Shown here piece after piece: positions 32,791-45,300 of a stretch of DNA of 64,000 nt. Position numbers and translations under genes: made by a program. The notes beneath the pieces are model-generated. The model had not been told where the DNA came from. It saw nothing but the letters and a program-made list of their open reading frames with translations, and did not search any database. Source of the DNA: Nigrospora sphaerica (taxonomy: Eukaryota > Ascomycota > Sordariomycetes > Amphisphaeriales > Apiosporaceae); the NCBI GenBank assembly GCA_018287875.1, contig JAGVVL010000017.1, forward strand, positions 1,426,001 through 1,490,000. The letters run 5' to 3'. Numbering within the stretch: position 1 is the stretch's first letter; the number at the start of each line of letters is the position of its first letter.

Positions 32791-34267
32791 TTACTCGGCC
32801 ACCCAAATGGAGGCCATGCCCATACCCGTTCCCACACACATCGACGTCAGACCAATCTTCTCGCCGCGCCTCCTCAACTCGTACAGCAGAGTGCTGACCT
32901 GTCGGGCACCTGTGCAGCCGAGCGGGTGTCCAAAGGCGATGGCGCCACCCTTGGGGTTGATCTTGTCCATAGGCAGGCCCAGCTGCTGCGAGGACCACAG
33001 GCACTGGCTGGCAAAGGCCTCGTTGATCTCGAAGATGTCGATATCCTCCTTGGTGATACCCGTGAGCTCCATGACCTTGGGGATGGCCTTGAAGGGGCCA
33101 ATGCCCATGAGCAGAGGCTTGACGCCGACGATGGAGGCGGCGACGTATTTGCCGAGAATCTTCTGGCCCAGCTTCTCGGCCGTCGACCGCTTCATCAGCA
33201 GCACGGCGGCGGCGCCGTCCGAGATCTGCGAGGCGTTGCCGGCGTGGATGGAGCCGCCCTGGGCGAAGGAGCCCTTGATCTTGCCCAGCGACTCGGCGGT
33301 GACGCCCGGCCGCACGCCGTCGTCTTTGGAGACGGTAATGGTCTTGACCTCGCCCGTCTTGGGGTCCTCGTGCTTGACCTGCAGCGGGTGGATCTCCTCG
33401 TCGAAAAGGCCGGCCTTCTGGGCCTTCTCGGCTTTTTGGTACGACGAGGCGGCGAAGGCGTCCTGGTCGGCGCGCGAAATCTTGTAGTCGTTGGCCATCT
33501 GCTCCGACAGGACGCCCATGGGCACCTTGCAGTTGGCCGCCTCGGGGACGGATTCGAGGAGCTCGGAAAACTCGGAAACAGCGGCCGGGCTGCAAGGGAT
33601 GCCTTCGTTAGCGCCTAGGGGTCCCGAGAGCCGGAGAACGGGCAACGACGACGACCACTTACCCGTACTGTGTGCTCATGCTCTCCACACCAGCACCGAT
33701 GCCGATCTCGATCATGCCGGCGCGGATCTGATTGGCGATGTCGACGCAGGCCTGCAGGCCCGACGAGCACTGGCGGTTCAGGGTGCGCACGGCGGTGGAC
33801 TCGGGGAAGCCGGCGACCAAGGCGGCGGCACGCATTTCGGTGGCACCGCCGCCGGGGGCCAGGACCTCGCCCACGCAGACGTCCTCGACCAGCGAGGGGT
33901 CAATGTTGGACCGCTCGATGATGCCCTTCAGCGCGCCGGCCATGAGGTCGGCCGCCTGTGTGTCCTTGAAGCCGCCCTTGCCGCCGCGGGTGAAGGCGGT
34001 TCGCAGACATGCCGTCACGACGATCTGGAAGGGGGGCCGGGGGTCAGTAGGGGGCGTTGCGTGAGACGCTGGCCGGGCGGGAAGGGCGCACATACATCGT
34101 CGGGGCTCTTGATCAACAGCCTCTCCTTGGCCGACTTTGCGCCGCCGATCTGGCCGGAGATCTGCTGCAAACGGTCGAGGGCTACGAGGGGCAGAGAGTC
34201 AGCGCGACGGCCCGAAACCGTCAAATTCCTTTTGCCGGCGCAGGCTCATCAGTCACTCACCACCCAT
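32791..34267 (-). CDS. POT1: Peroxisomal 3-ketoacyl-CoA thiolase
   Basis: Four exons (34267-34261, 34181-34096, 34024-33663, 33589-32791) encode 417 residues; exon 1 is 7 bases. The enzyme does the last step of peroxisomal beta-oxidation, splitting 3-ketoacyl-CoA with CoA. An N-terminal PTS2-like import signal is visible (RLQQISGQI, residues 6-14; the final Ile is slightly off consensus). The nucleophile is C117 in NRQCSSGLQ. The catalytic His is in GHPLGCTGARQ and the second Cys in SMCVGTGMG near the end. NEAFASQC is the family motif. The GG|C codon at the last junction uses the acceptor TTGCAG at 33595-33590, giving the expected STQYGPAAVSEF; an upstream CTAG would put a stop in frame. Length equals that of yeast Pot1. 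Confidence 0.94.
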
Positions 34268-36226
34268 CTTGACTTTGCTTTTGGCTAGCCGGAGGCGAAG
34301 AAGGGAGGGAAGTCGATGTGACGACGGTAGAGGTGCAGTATCGCTCGAAGGGGGAAGCGACAGGCGGATATGGGGAGCTAGAGAGACGGCTGGAACAACG
34401 GCGATGGTGTTCCGGGGAAGGAAACGATCAAGCGGTTAGGAATACGTAGAAATAGGTATGAAGTACTCTCACAGCCGAAGGAACAAATGGCATTTGCGCC
34501 TGGGCGGGCACTGTACGTGTTGCAGCTCCGGACTTCGAACCTCGGAACTCGAGGGCACGAGGCCGCTAAACAGAAAGCGGCAAGTTGATGTCAGGGCGAC
34601 TCTCCACCCGCCGAGGCACATGTCAACGTCCCCCACGACGTAGGTGGAGGGGATGGATGACTGGATCCGTGGATAGTCTCTCTATTTTCCCCGGCCGTGG
34701 CGACCCCAGTCGGCTGTCGGCTGACCAGGGCCAGAACCGGTAAGGTACTGACTGGCTGAAGTCGCAGTACTTCACCTAACGCTCTCCCCGAACCAACGAT
34801 GTTTGGTCCGTTGCCAATGCCGAGGAGAGCCCTGAAGGGGAGAACTGGGGGAAGGCAGGTCACGTAAGATGTACCTGTGCCACATGTAGGGACTCCGGGG
34901 GATGGATGTGTCCGCTGTCGCAGTTCAGCTCCTCCCCGTACCCAGTTTCACGTGCCAGCCAGACCGGCCTGCAGACGCTGCACCTGACCTGACTCGGCGT
35001 GTCGCACGACCATCGTTTGGACCAGAAGGCGAATGGCGACGACGACGACGACGACGAATCCATGCAACCGTAACTTTCTATGTGTATTCGCTCTAGGACG
35101 CACGGGCACACTCGTGACAACCACCATGACCATCAGTACACATATGCGGGTTACGTACTGACTGCATTGCTTACTAATTCCACTCGGCATCCCTTTAGGT
35201 TCCCATGCTCTTATGGACGGGAGGTGACACGCAGGCCACCACGATCCCCTATCCCCCACCACTCCACAACTCATTGTCGCTCGTCAACCCTCCCCCACAG
35301 GAGGCCCATAGCATCATGTGCTCTCGCTGGCACTTTCAACATGCCTCCCGGAGGGACTACAAGGGCACCAGGGCGGCTACTGCCTCTACACAAGCAGCAG
35401 AGAGGTGGAGTGTACCGCAAGGAGAGAGAAGGTTCCCTTGGTTGGGCGGTCCGCTCAGGGGTCCTGCGGGTTCCGAGTGCCCTGAGTGCTGTGCCCCGAA
35501 AGCAGACGACGCGAGGGTGCTCTAAATTCCTCTTGGAGGTACGCGCCCGCACCTAGTTTTCAGACCCCACGCTGCCTGTTTTCTTCCGGCGCCGTATTCT
35601 CTTCCCCTCCTCCCCTCCTTTGCCCTTCATGCTGGCGGCTGCCTGGTAAAGGGGGATGGGATGTTGCTTTGGCGCCCATGGAATCGGTCATGATGGATGG
35701 GATCCGGTTGCGCCTGCCCACCCGCTTATTGTTCAGTACAGACGTAGATAGCAACCTCGTTGCACGGGCCCCCCACAAACACACACTTACAGGGCTGCCC
35801 AGCTTCCACCGTCCAGCCTGAAGGTTTTCCGTCGAGGATCTCGCATTCGCCCTAGGCGGCTCGTAACGATGGCCACGACGGGCACCATCGCTTTCCCAGA
35901 TCCCAGCTTCCCCGGATTCCAGATTGCACGACGCACGCCTGCCCGTCCCGCTAACCCCGGCACTGGATACGAGTCGCTCAAATGCGCCCACTTACAATCG
36001 CAAATTTCCATTCATCTTCCAGGCACCAACTACGGGTACAGAGTAGCCCCGGGGTGATGTCAGTGCCTCGATCCACCGCCGATGACTCTTCCCTTCCAGC
36101 CCTCCCAGTGACTCACCGAGCTACGGACCGTCCAGGACTGCGCCCCGTACATAAGACGAATTCCGAGCCGCCACGCTGCCTCACCTACGGCGAGGTCACA
36201 TTTACCCTCGCCCTCCCCCCAACGTG
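34268..36226. other. Divergent intergenic region of thiolase and F-box genes
   Basis: About 2 kb. It contains a (GAC)n run at 35,036-35,057 and a TTCGAACC string at 34,534 that was tested as a tRNA B-box and rejected. Only unsupported ORFs are present. It presumably carries the promoters of both genes. Confidence 0.5.
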
Positions 36227-38257
36227 ATGTCGTCTTCCCGCCCGCGGCAGGCGGCCGAACCCGCCAGCACGCCTCTGCAGCATCTCAACTTCGCAGCTCT
36301 TAGTCTTGGCGCCACCACCAAGCTCGACGCTCTTCCGCTGGACATCCTCCTCATCATACTGGCTCACCTGGACACGGCGAAAAGTGTCGCCGGGCTGAGC
36401 CTGGCCTCACGGAAGCTGCACCAAATCGTCAAGGAGGACGGCTGGCGCATCTTTGTGCGCAGCCATTTCGCCGGTGTCTCGCTTCCACCCAGCACGCCCG
36501 AATACGGATGGGACTATGCGGCCCGTAGCTTGACGTGGCACTCCGAGGCCTGGGACAGACACGCCTTTGCCGTAGGCTCGCTGGTGCCGCGCGCCGAACG
36601 GGCCCGGAATGACCGAGGAGGTCGTAATCGAGGCGACGTCAGGCGCCTGCCCCGCAACCAGACGGTGCCTTGTCACATCTTAGTCGATGCGCACCTTCAA
36701 CGTGAAGGGAAAAGGCAGCTGGAAACTGTCGTCTGGGGCGCCGGAGAGGATCTTGTCGCACGCAGACGGCGCGAGACGGCCGAGGGCACGACCGAGTCGG
36801 AGCTGTGGCAAGGCCTCCGCGGATCCGAAGGCGGCTTCAAGAGCGGCAAGGATGACGTGACTTCGCTCTCCATTTTTGATGACGAATCTCAAACCAGCCT
36901 CCTTGTCGGGAGAGCGAGCGGCGACCTTCGTCTCCTGTCGCTGGGCCTTTCCGACTTTGGACAGACGCGCATGACCTTTGAGCCTGCGCCTGTAGACGCG
37001 GGCCCCAAGCCGGCCCACGAGATCCAGTCCCTCGACTTCAGTAGCGATAAGCGCGCGCTGGCCGCTGCGACCAAGGACCGCTTGTTGTTGTATCCGTTGA
37101 CCTCGACTCCGGGCTCGCAGGCCGAGGCCACGCACGAGAAAGCTCTCTCTGTGCCGCCCCTCGAGGCGGTCGACCTCCAAGCACTCGATGGATCGCAGCC
37201 CTTCACCTTTGTCCGCTGCGTTAGATACACGGAGAACGGAGATCTCGCGCTGGGTCTAGCCAGCAGCACGGAACCGCTGCGATATCTGGCCACTACGCCT
37301 ACCGGGCTCCGGATGCACACGGCTTCGAAAATGGTGCCCTCGGAGCGTGTCCCAGGTTCGTATGCCCTGAAGGACTGGACCAACATGACGGCGAGAGGAA
37401 TTCTCCCCGTGAACACCCAGTCAGTTCCAGGGGGAAGGGGGAACGTTGTCTTGTCTTCTTACGACGACGGGACCATCCGGCTGCAGGACCTAAGGACCCC
37501 ATCGCCTATCGATACTATATACCAGGACAACTTCGAGATCATGACGCCGGTCGGGCCCCTCCTGTCCTACGGCACCGAGAGGTTCATTGCCGGCAACGCT
37601 CGCTCGAGTACCATCAAGATATTTGATTATCGGTGGTCCAAGCCATACCACTACACGGCCGCCCTCCCGTGTAGCAGCAGCGTGCCCTTCCCGGCGCCCC
37701 GGTCCCCCACAATGGTGCTGCCTCCCACGCATACGAGACGCGTCCGATGCGACAACGCTCGCGGGGTCGAGTGCTGCTGGCACGCGCTGTCCAAGCAGCA
37801 CTTCTATCGCCCCAACTACACCGTCTACCTGCCCCTCTTGACGCATGCGTCATCGCCCATCTACTCGCTGGCGAAGTCTTCGGACCTGTCGCCCACCGTA
37901 TATGCGGGGCTGGCTGGCGAGCTCGTCGAAGTTCGCCTCGGCGATGGCGCCGATGACCGGGGGACCGGCGCGCCGGTCCGCCCGGACGCCTCCAGTGCCC
38001 CTTATACGTACCACCGGGGCCAGGCCAGCATCTTGGAGACGGGCGACGGCTTCGCGCTCGAGGACATTTTCAAGAGCCAGCGCGTACCTGAGATGCGGAG
38101 GCAGGCTGGTAAGCAACTGGAGACGGGCCGGATCCCGCACGCCTTGCGGCGGATGCACCGGCTGGACGAGCGTCTGCAGCACGAGTCCGATTTCTCCCAC
38201 TTGAACTACGGGGCCAATCCAGATTACTCGTCCACGAATGGGCACGATCCTGTTTAG
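36227..38257 (+). CDS. F-box protein with WD40-like repeats
   Basis: A single exon encodes 676 residues from the ATG at 36227. An F-box lies at about residues 34-80 (LDALPLDILLIILAHLDTAK and then LASRKLHQIVKEDGWRIFV), which would bind Skp1 and make this the substrate receptor of an SCF ubiquitin ligase. Downstream, segments such as LLVGRASGDLRLLSL, VVLSSYDDGTIRLQDLRTP and FIAGNARSSTIKIFDYRW look like divergent WD40 blades, suggesting a beta-propeller for substrate binding. A C-terminal Arg/Leu-rich helical part (RRMHRLDERLQHESDF) follows. Substrate and orthologue are not recognisable. The stop is 172 bases from the 3' end of the DUF3176 gene. Confidence 0.8.
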   Translation: MSSSRPRQAAEPASTPLQHLNFAALSLGATTKLDALPLDILLIILAHLDTAKSVAGLSLASRKLHQIVKEDGWRIFVRSHFAGVSLPPSTPEYGWDYAARSLTWHSEAWDRHAFAVGSLVPRAERARNDRGGRNRGDVRRLPRNQTVPCHILVDAHLQREGKRQLETVVWGAGEDLVARRRRETAEGTTESELWQGLRGSEGGFKSGKDDVTSLSIFDDESQTSLLVGRASGDLRLLSLGLSDFGQTRMTFEPAPVDAGPKPAHEIQSLDFSSDKRALAAATKDRLLLYPLTSTPGSQAEATHEKALSVPPLEAVDLQALDGSQPFTFVRCVRYTENGDLALGLASSTEPLRYLATTPTGLRMHTASKMVPSERVPGSYALKDWTNMTARGILPVNTQSVPGGRGNVVLSSYDDGTIRLQDLRTPSPIDTIYQDNFEIMTPVGPLLSYGTERFIAGNARSSTIKIFDYRWSKPYHYTAALPCSSSVPFPAPRSPTMVLPPTHTRRVRCDNARGVECCWHALSKQHFYRPNYTVYLPLLTHASSPIYSLAKSSDLSPTVYAGLAGELVEVRLGDGADDRGTGAPVRPDASSAPYTYHRGQASILETGDGFALEDIFKSQRVPEMRRQAGKQLETGRIPHALRRMHRLDERLQHESDFSHLNYGANPDYSSTNGHDPV

Positions 38258-38429
38258 TGAACAGCTGCCCGGCGACTTTAGGGGCGGTTCCGCCAAAGAC
38301 CATAGAGACGTGGCGAGCCGTGATGGCATGTACACTGCCGGATGAGTAAGGTATATTATGCTTGTATGTCTGGAACGAAGACGTCAAGAAGGAGAAGAAG
38401 AACCATCGTGTCAATCGGCCTGTCTGCAT

Positions 38430-40612
38430 TCAAGGTCGCTCGTGCTGTGCCCGAAGCTCGAATCCGTGCCCAGAGTTGCTAAAATCAATCCGCATGGACT
38501 TGGACGTCTGGCGGACGTGCCCGTTGCGCGCAGCGAAGCGAAGCTGGGCGCGTGCCTCGGCATCGAGTGAATGCGTCAGCGTCGCAATAGTATCCGTTTT
38601 CCACGGCACCAAATCCAGCCGGCGCGTCTCGATGATTGCGAGCAGGACGAAAATGCAGCCGCCAACGATGGCCGCCACCGGCAGCGCCAAGTACTCCCAT
38701 TGCACCCGAATGTGCACTACCCATGACTGACCGGTCCCAAACTGCGGCGGCGTCGTCGGCGCCGACGCGTCCCGGGCCCAATTCGTCATGCTCGTGGCGA
38801 CTCGGTCGAGGGTGGCTGCCATGTCGGGGCTCGCGTACAGCATTTGCATCACCGATAGGGGAAAGAAACCGAGAGGCTCGTTCACGGCGGGCCAGACGAG
38901 CTGCTTGCCTCTTTGAAATAGTTCCACATGCAGAAAATGAGCCATGCTACCGGCCGCGTTCTGGCTCACGTTGAAGTCGGCTGTGAAGGCTGTTCCATTG
39001 TCAGAATTCGGGGCATTCTCGGCAGGCGGGCCCCGGAGCTGTAAATCATAGCGCACGAAGTCGCCCATGGTATGGTAGAGGGTGTGACCACTGTGGTTAT
39101 CGAAGGCATCCTTTGTTGGATCTGGGTCAACTGCGCTGAAAGAACCATATGCACGCTCCGCCCATACTCCCGTCACTCGTTCCTCCAGCTTGCCCTGGGC
39201 GACAATGGATTCCAGACGCTTGACACAGAAGTACAAAGCACATTCGGTCGCGCTGACTTCGGTCTGGTCCCACCGCGATAACCCTCCTTCGTAGCTTTTT
39301 GCCGCCCGAATCATGGCGAAGGCGCTGATCATCGTGTCCATATCTTGGAAGGAAAGGGTGGCCCGGGCATCGAAGGTGCTGCCCACGGCCATGTAGGCCG
39401 ACAGGCTTGTCTGCTTCCCGTCCACGTTCTTCAGGCTGGCATAAGGGAGTGAATAGTTGGTATAGTGGCCTTCGATAACTACCGAGCCGCTTGACGAGGT
39501 ACCGGAGTTGGATTTGTCGCGCTTTTTGCTCAGGCGCTCTTTGATATCGGTACAAGCGCTACAGACACCCAGCGTGTATACAGGCGCCCATGTGCAGTTT
39601 CCCTGGGCACAGTGAAAAGCGGGCTTCACCGGGGTGCCCATAAAGCCATTATAGATTGCTGCCGCCATATTCAGATCCGGCTGGCTGGTGTATGGCACCA
39701 CACTAATGGACTGGTTGTGCGGCAGTACCACGCCCACACTTGACGCCTTGTGATTTGGGCCATGTAAACCGGCGTCGAGCCTCTGGCTCACGGGGATCGA
39801 CGGTGGGAAGATGCCGACCGCATCGGCCAGCCTACCCTGGTAGGCGATAGCGGACTGGAGCAGAGCGTCGAAGCTGATGAGCGAAACCATGACCAGAGTC
39901 CCCAGCGTGGCCCAATGACTACCATGCATCAGTCAGCCCCTCGGCCCACGAAGCAAAGTTTAGCGGTCTCGAACAGGCTGAGGTGCGCTCACCGAACGCC
40001 TAACCACCACAACAGTTGCAAACTCCCCCAGGGGCCTCGACTAGCATCCTCAAACTTTTCGAAAGCGATGAGGTTGTCCGACTTCCGTCGAAACCAGTTC
40101 CACTTCTCCTGCGCAAGGCAAGCCCCTATCGCAAAGGCCAGGGCACCGCGCGTGAGCGCGCCGAGGACTGACACGAGCGTGTTCAGGGAAACGTCGAAGA
40201 TATCCAGCGGGCGGCCATCCGCGTATACCATAAGACCTATGGCAGCCACGGACATGGCAACGGCGAGGGTAGCCGTGAAGATCTCGGCGCGCCAGTTGTA
40301 ACGGCGCGACTTGCTTTTCGGGCGCTTGGAGAGCAAACCGCGCGACTCGAGTTTGGCTTCGTGGCGGCTTGAAGTGGTGTCGAATGATAAATGTGAGAAG
40401 TTGGATGAGGTCGAGGACGTGCCCTTGCGGTGTCCTCGGCCCGCACAGTTGTGGTCTCCTTCTACATCATCTCCGGTGTACGGCGATTCAAGAAGAGGGT
40501 CAAAGCCGGCCGTTGCCGGGGACGAGGCGGCCGCGTGTGGCCCCAAAGGGTATTGCCCAAGCCCGGAAGGTTTGGGCGGCCAGGCCTCCAGGGGCACGGA
40601 AGTAGTTTCCAT
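38430..40612 (-). CDS. DUF3176 family multi-pass membrane protein
   Basis: Two exons (40612-39993 and 39918-38430) encode 702 residues, joined by a GTGAGC...TAG intron that restores LGVRHWATLGTLVMVSL. DUF3176 proteins are fungal membrane proteins of unknown function. After a disordered N-terminus of about 110 residues come three hydrophobic segments (FTATLAVAMSVAAIGLMVYA, LVSVLGALTRGALAFAIGAC, LGTLVMVSLISFDALLQSAI). The typical signature QEKWNWFRR...LIAFEKFEDASRGPWGSL lies between the second and third. A large loop follows with Cys pairs (CAQGNCTWAPVYTLGVCSAC) and many N-glycosylation sequons, probably extracytoplasmic. A fourth span (LALPVAAIVGGCIFVLLAII) precedes a cytoplasmic tail. Such proteins are often variable between strains; here both exons look intact. 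Confidence 0.87.
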
Positions 40613-42318
40613 CACGGTCGAGCCAGAAGCAGCGGCGAAGCGCAGCGCTCGCGTGACTTCTCAAATGTTGTGTTCTTTCGATGTGCCACGTACGGTAAGA
40701 TGAGCCGCTGGGCAGAGGACGCAGCGATATTTCCCCTTAACGAGCCCGCATCTTCTGTTCGTATTTCGGTAGCAGAAGTGCCAGAAGTATTCACAAAAGC
40801 GGGCATATGCTCGACTGAACGGAAGACTTGCTCGACGAAAAGCAGCTGCATGGCCACCTCGAGCGACGGCGAACTGGGACGAGGGCGGGCGTTTGGGGTT
40901 AAGTGGCTGGCTCAAAGCGGTAGCGGCGGGTGGCAGCAGCGGTCACGGCCGCGATGAGGTTGCATCACCTCACTCATCGGTGCAATAGTACTGGTAGCCC
41001 GTTCCATACGTAGGCAATATCACCATGCAGTTGGTGCGAGCTGCATGAAGGGCATGCAGGACGACCATCCCGGCCGGAGGAAGGATGAGAAAGTGGACAG
41101 ACGCCGGTCCCCTGACGGCCGCGACTTGTAGAATTTAAGACAAAGGGCGGGCCTGCCGTTCGAATGTGATTGCATATTCGTTGAGCAGAAGATGGATGGA
41201 TCCCTGGTTGTGCGTGGGTGTTTGTATGGAGTGTTCAGTCTAGGAGCCCGAGGAAGGGACTACCCTCTGTATCCTCTCACGGTGCTCAATAGACTGGAGG
41301 TACGTAACCGGTGCCTGCCGGTATTCGGGATCGCTACTACTCGCCCAATGCGGTATCTCTCCGAGGCCCCCCCTGGACCGCTCCTGCCCCTCCTAAAAGC
41401 GACCCAACCGCCGGACCGAGAGTCGTCAACGGCTGCAAACGTTGAGCCGAGAATAGAACTGCGCCAGACGACGTCCTGACTTCTCTCGCGACACGACCAC
41501 CAATAGGAAGTCCTGACTTCTCTCGTGACACGACCACCAATAAGAAGTTCCACAATGGAAATTCCGATGTGAGGCTTCTCCGTCGGGCCCCCGAGGTCGT
41601 ATCGTTCCACTGGGCAGCAGAAAGTCACGGCTTTTCTGGAAAGGACCGCGCCCGCCAACCCCCATCCTTCAGGCACATACCCCTCCATCCCGCGACGCAC
41701 GCCTATCATCATCCAGGCCGGTAGCGATGACGGCGTTGGTGATGCCGGGCACTACGACAATGCCCATGCTTTAGTCTCCTATAACGTCCATAGTCGCATC
41801 GTCCAAGCGTGGTAGTTGTTTGAACCAAGCTGCTCTGGAAGGGACTGAAGGACTGGCCTCTTGTCCTGAGGGCCATCTGCATGTCCACAGGCCTGGTTGT
41901 GAAACACATGTTGTCGTTAGCTACTGGCACTGTATACATAGATGGCTGGCTTGCGTTCCCTGGCTGGGCGTAAGGAAAGTCAGACCAGGACGCGGGGCAT
42001 CGTGCTCACAGCAATGACAGGATGTACCTTGGGTTGCCCGCATGCCCATCAGATGACCGATGGACAGGAAGCAGAGCTTCACGCACTAGCGGCCCCCGTT
42101 CCTTATAGTATTATTGTTCACTTGGGCGGCCGTGTGAATTTTGGTTCCACTGTCTACGCAGCGTCATTCCACGCATCTATCCAACTCGGGTGGTCAATTC
42201 GCATTATTCCATATAGTATACACGGGCTCGCTAGGCTGGAGCTCATTGCAAGCCAGTCCCGTCATGTCTCATTAATTTGAAGGCTCTGGAGTCCAAAAAA
42301 CGACCTGAGTGCAGATAA
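40613..42318. other. Intergenic, with a 37-base tandem duplication
   Basis: About 1.7 kb upstream of the DUF3176 gene and downstream of the HECT ligase gene. It holds a tandem duplication at 41,473-41,546 and otherwise only unsupported short ORFs. Confidence 0.5.
41473..41546. repeat. Tandem direct duplication of a 37-base unit
   Basis: Two head-to-tail copies (41473-41509 and 41510-41546) begin GTCCTGACTTCTCTCG and end in CCACCAATA(G/A)GAA. They differ at two positions, one C/T and one G/A. The unit does not recur elsewhere in the window as far as I can see. Confidence 0.85.
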
Positions 42319-45300
42319 TCAGCTGAGGTCGAAGCCGGCGCCTGCCTGAACCGCGTACAGAAGCTTGGCGCGGAGCGTCTTGGCACTTCTGTAACGCGGC
42401 AACTTTAACAGGTTCACGCAAGTGCTTGTGCTGGGCAACCTCTCCTCGTCGTCCCCGCCGTCCCGGATACTGAAGCGCGGGCTGAGCTGTGAGAAGCCCA
42501 GCAGCGGCGCTCTGGGAGTCGACGTGACGTACTTCAACACCTCGCGGCGTTCCGAGTCCTGCAGCCCGTACATGACCTCCCAAAACAACTTCACCGTCTC
42601 GTGCTCCTCTCCATCATCGCCAATGACGTACAGGCCCGAATACTGCGTGTGCCGGCGAAGGTCGTCCACGTCAATCTCGGTGCTGTCGCCGCCGACTAGG
42701 CGTTGCAATTCATTCTGATTGAACATGGAGAGCCACGAGGGGTTGATGATGGAGCCGAGCCCGCGCAAGAACGCTTTCGTCTGGCGGTAAGGCTGGACCA
42801 CGAGGCGGTGTTTGGCCACATACGAGAGGTACAGCGGCCGGTCCTTGTTGGTCACGGGCATGTCCGCGCCCACGGGACGGAGAGGACGCACAATGGTGTG
42901 GACTTTACCGTTTGGCCCCCTGAACTGGTCCGCAATGGTGAAATCAAGGCCAAAGTCAGATACGTCTCCCGGGTAATTTTTCAGTTCCATCAACCCCTTG
43001 TACAGCTCGGGGTCCATATCCCGCAGGTCATTGAGGCTGGACCGGAACCCTGCATTTGAGCTCTGGCCTGCGGCAGACCAGCGCAGGAGGAAAAACGGCG
43101 CAAAGGCAATGTCGACAAGGATGCCTTCATACATGCACTTGCCGACAACGCGTCCGAGAAATTCGTAATGCTGAGAACGTTCTTGCATCCGCATGTTCCA
43201 CTCCTTGGGATCCCAGTACTGCTCGGGCTTCGTTGCCTTGAGCGTCTCGGCCAGCTCATCGAAAGCCGTCGGGTTGGGATAGAGAAGATTTTGGCTGTTG
43301 GCCACAAACAGCCGGGGACCGTCCTCTTCGGGGTTGAACGCTTCGCTGGTAATGCTGGTCAGGAACTCCTTAGTGACACCACCGCCGTCGATGCCGGCCT
43401 CGGGCTGGTCGAACTGATCCACAAACGTGATTTGAATCGGCTCCTTCAAGCCCTCTCCCAGGGGGAAAAACTGTTGGAAGGCGTCCAGGAACAGCTGGCC
43501 GCGCTTGATACGGGCCGTGTGGCGGCCGAGCGCATCCCGGTTGTGCGGCGCACCGAACCCCGCGCTGCTCATCATGGAAAGTCGCCATTGGTCGGCATCA
43601 ATGTTTCCTCGCCTACGTTCCATCTTGTCCAGGTTTACGAACTGACGAAAGATCTGCACACGAATGTGGAAGGGGATGGTGAAAGGCATATTCCGCAGGA
43701 TCTCAAGTTTCGGTCCAACTTGAGAGAGCAGCTTCTCCCGGTGGATTCTTTGCAGCTGCCGCTGTCTCTCGATCTGCGCTGCCCGCGACAGCCTCTGGCC
43801 GACGACCGTGTGGTTTCCGTCAAAAGAATCCAGGTCTGAGTCGCTCATATCTTCGTCTTGCTCCTCGTTGTACGCCCTCTGCTCTTCTTCGAGAACCACG
43901 GCCGAGATGAAGCTGTCCATGTCGAACTTGGCCGTCATGAGCCAGAAATCTTGGGGCAAGAAAGGCCTCCGGGAATCTCGCTCGTAAAGCGACCTCAGCG
44001 CCGTGATGGCCGCGCTCCTCAGCGAAAGTGCGTCGAGCCCCAAAACACCGGCAAACGATTGCGTCTCGGCAACACCATCCTGCTCCTCGCGAGATGTCGA
44101 CGACGAACCCATACCAAGAAGGCTGTTCAGCTGCGCCGGGCGCCGCGTCGGAGGCATAATATCCTTGAGGTTATGGTACAGGGCAAATGTGAGGTTCTTG
44201 AGGAACGTGATCAGTAACTTGAGTTCTTGCGTGTCGAGTCCGCTCGAGCGAATGCGCTTGACAGCTGGGCTGGGGGCGCTGAGGACACGACGTTCGTCCA
44301 CCAGGAAATCCTCGTCGTCTGTGACTCGGAGAAGAAAGTTGTAAAGCTCGAGGAAAAGAAGGATGGTGCGCCATTCTTGGTCCTGGACGGCATCAGGTTT
44401 GAGCCAAGGCACAATGGGCGTGTGTTGGGCAGCCTGGGCGATGGCGGTGAAGACACCGGTGCATCGGGAAGCGGCCCAGAAGTACTTGACAGTCGGCATC
44501 GAGACTACCTTGTTGGAGTCTTCGGTCGTCACATCGCCTTGGAAGAGACGCATCTTCATGTCGTCGGCCTGGTTTGGGAAGCACCGGAGCAGAATCAGGG
44601 TGTAGCCAGCCAGAAGGCTCGCATCTTCCGACAGGCGCGCGACCGAGTTGGCAGTCCTTGATCCGTCAGCATCGGCGGCATACATATGTGAGGGTCGTAC
44701 AAGAGACTTACGAAGTAAAACGGCTAAGCAATTCGGTGGTGCCATCTTCGTTCACAAGGAACGCCAACTGTTGCTGCACATATGACGGTAACGGGCCAAT
44801 ATCCCTAGCGTCGGACTTCTCGTCATCGTCCGATGCCGCTTCTTGCTCCACGGGGGGGGTCTGCTGGACCGAACGGAGGCGAATGTCGTCCGTCAGAACG
44901 CAGAGTTGTTGGTACAAAGCAGCAAGATACACCGATCCCTGTGCCGTCTGCATGGCCCGGTTCAGTGCAATGAAGTGAGCGAGAAGCCACAAAAGGTGGT
45001 TTTTGGAGCACTGCCCCAGGGCGTCGGGCCTTGAGAAACCATCAATAATAGTTTTCGACAAGACCTGGAGGTCAAGGTCTCGAACCACTTGATCGGCATT
45101 TGATTCCAGGAAAAAAAGGTCTGGCGAAGTCAAATACGAAAATGCAAAGGCCGTATATGCTTTGTGCTTGAACTCTGGATAATGTCAGACGGGACCGGTT
45201 GCACCGAAAAGGGCAGTTGCGGCACCCACCTGTGTCTGCTTCTTGGGCCAAGGGCGCAGTAATGGCCTCCGCTATACAAGGCCGACTGGAGGAAGCACCA

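Noticed and set aside
33590..33662. Shorter thiolase intron ending at the CTAG near 33,615
   Set aside because: That acceptor puts the reading frame into an immediate stop. The TTGCAG at 33,595-33,590 keeps frame and gives the expected conserved sequence.
34534..34541. TTCGAACC string as a possible tRNA B-box (minus strand)
   Set aside because: The T-stem pairs badly, no A-box lies at a usable distance and no acceptor stem can be formed.
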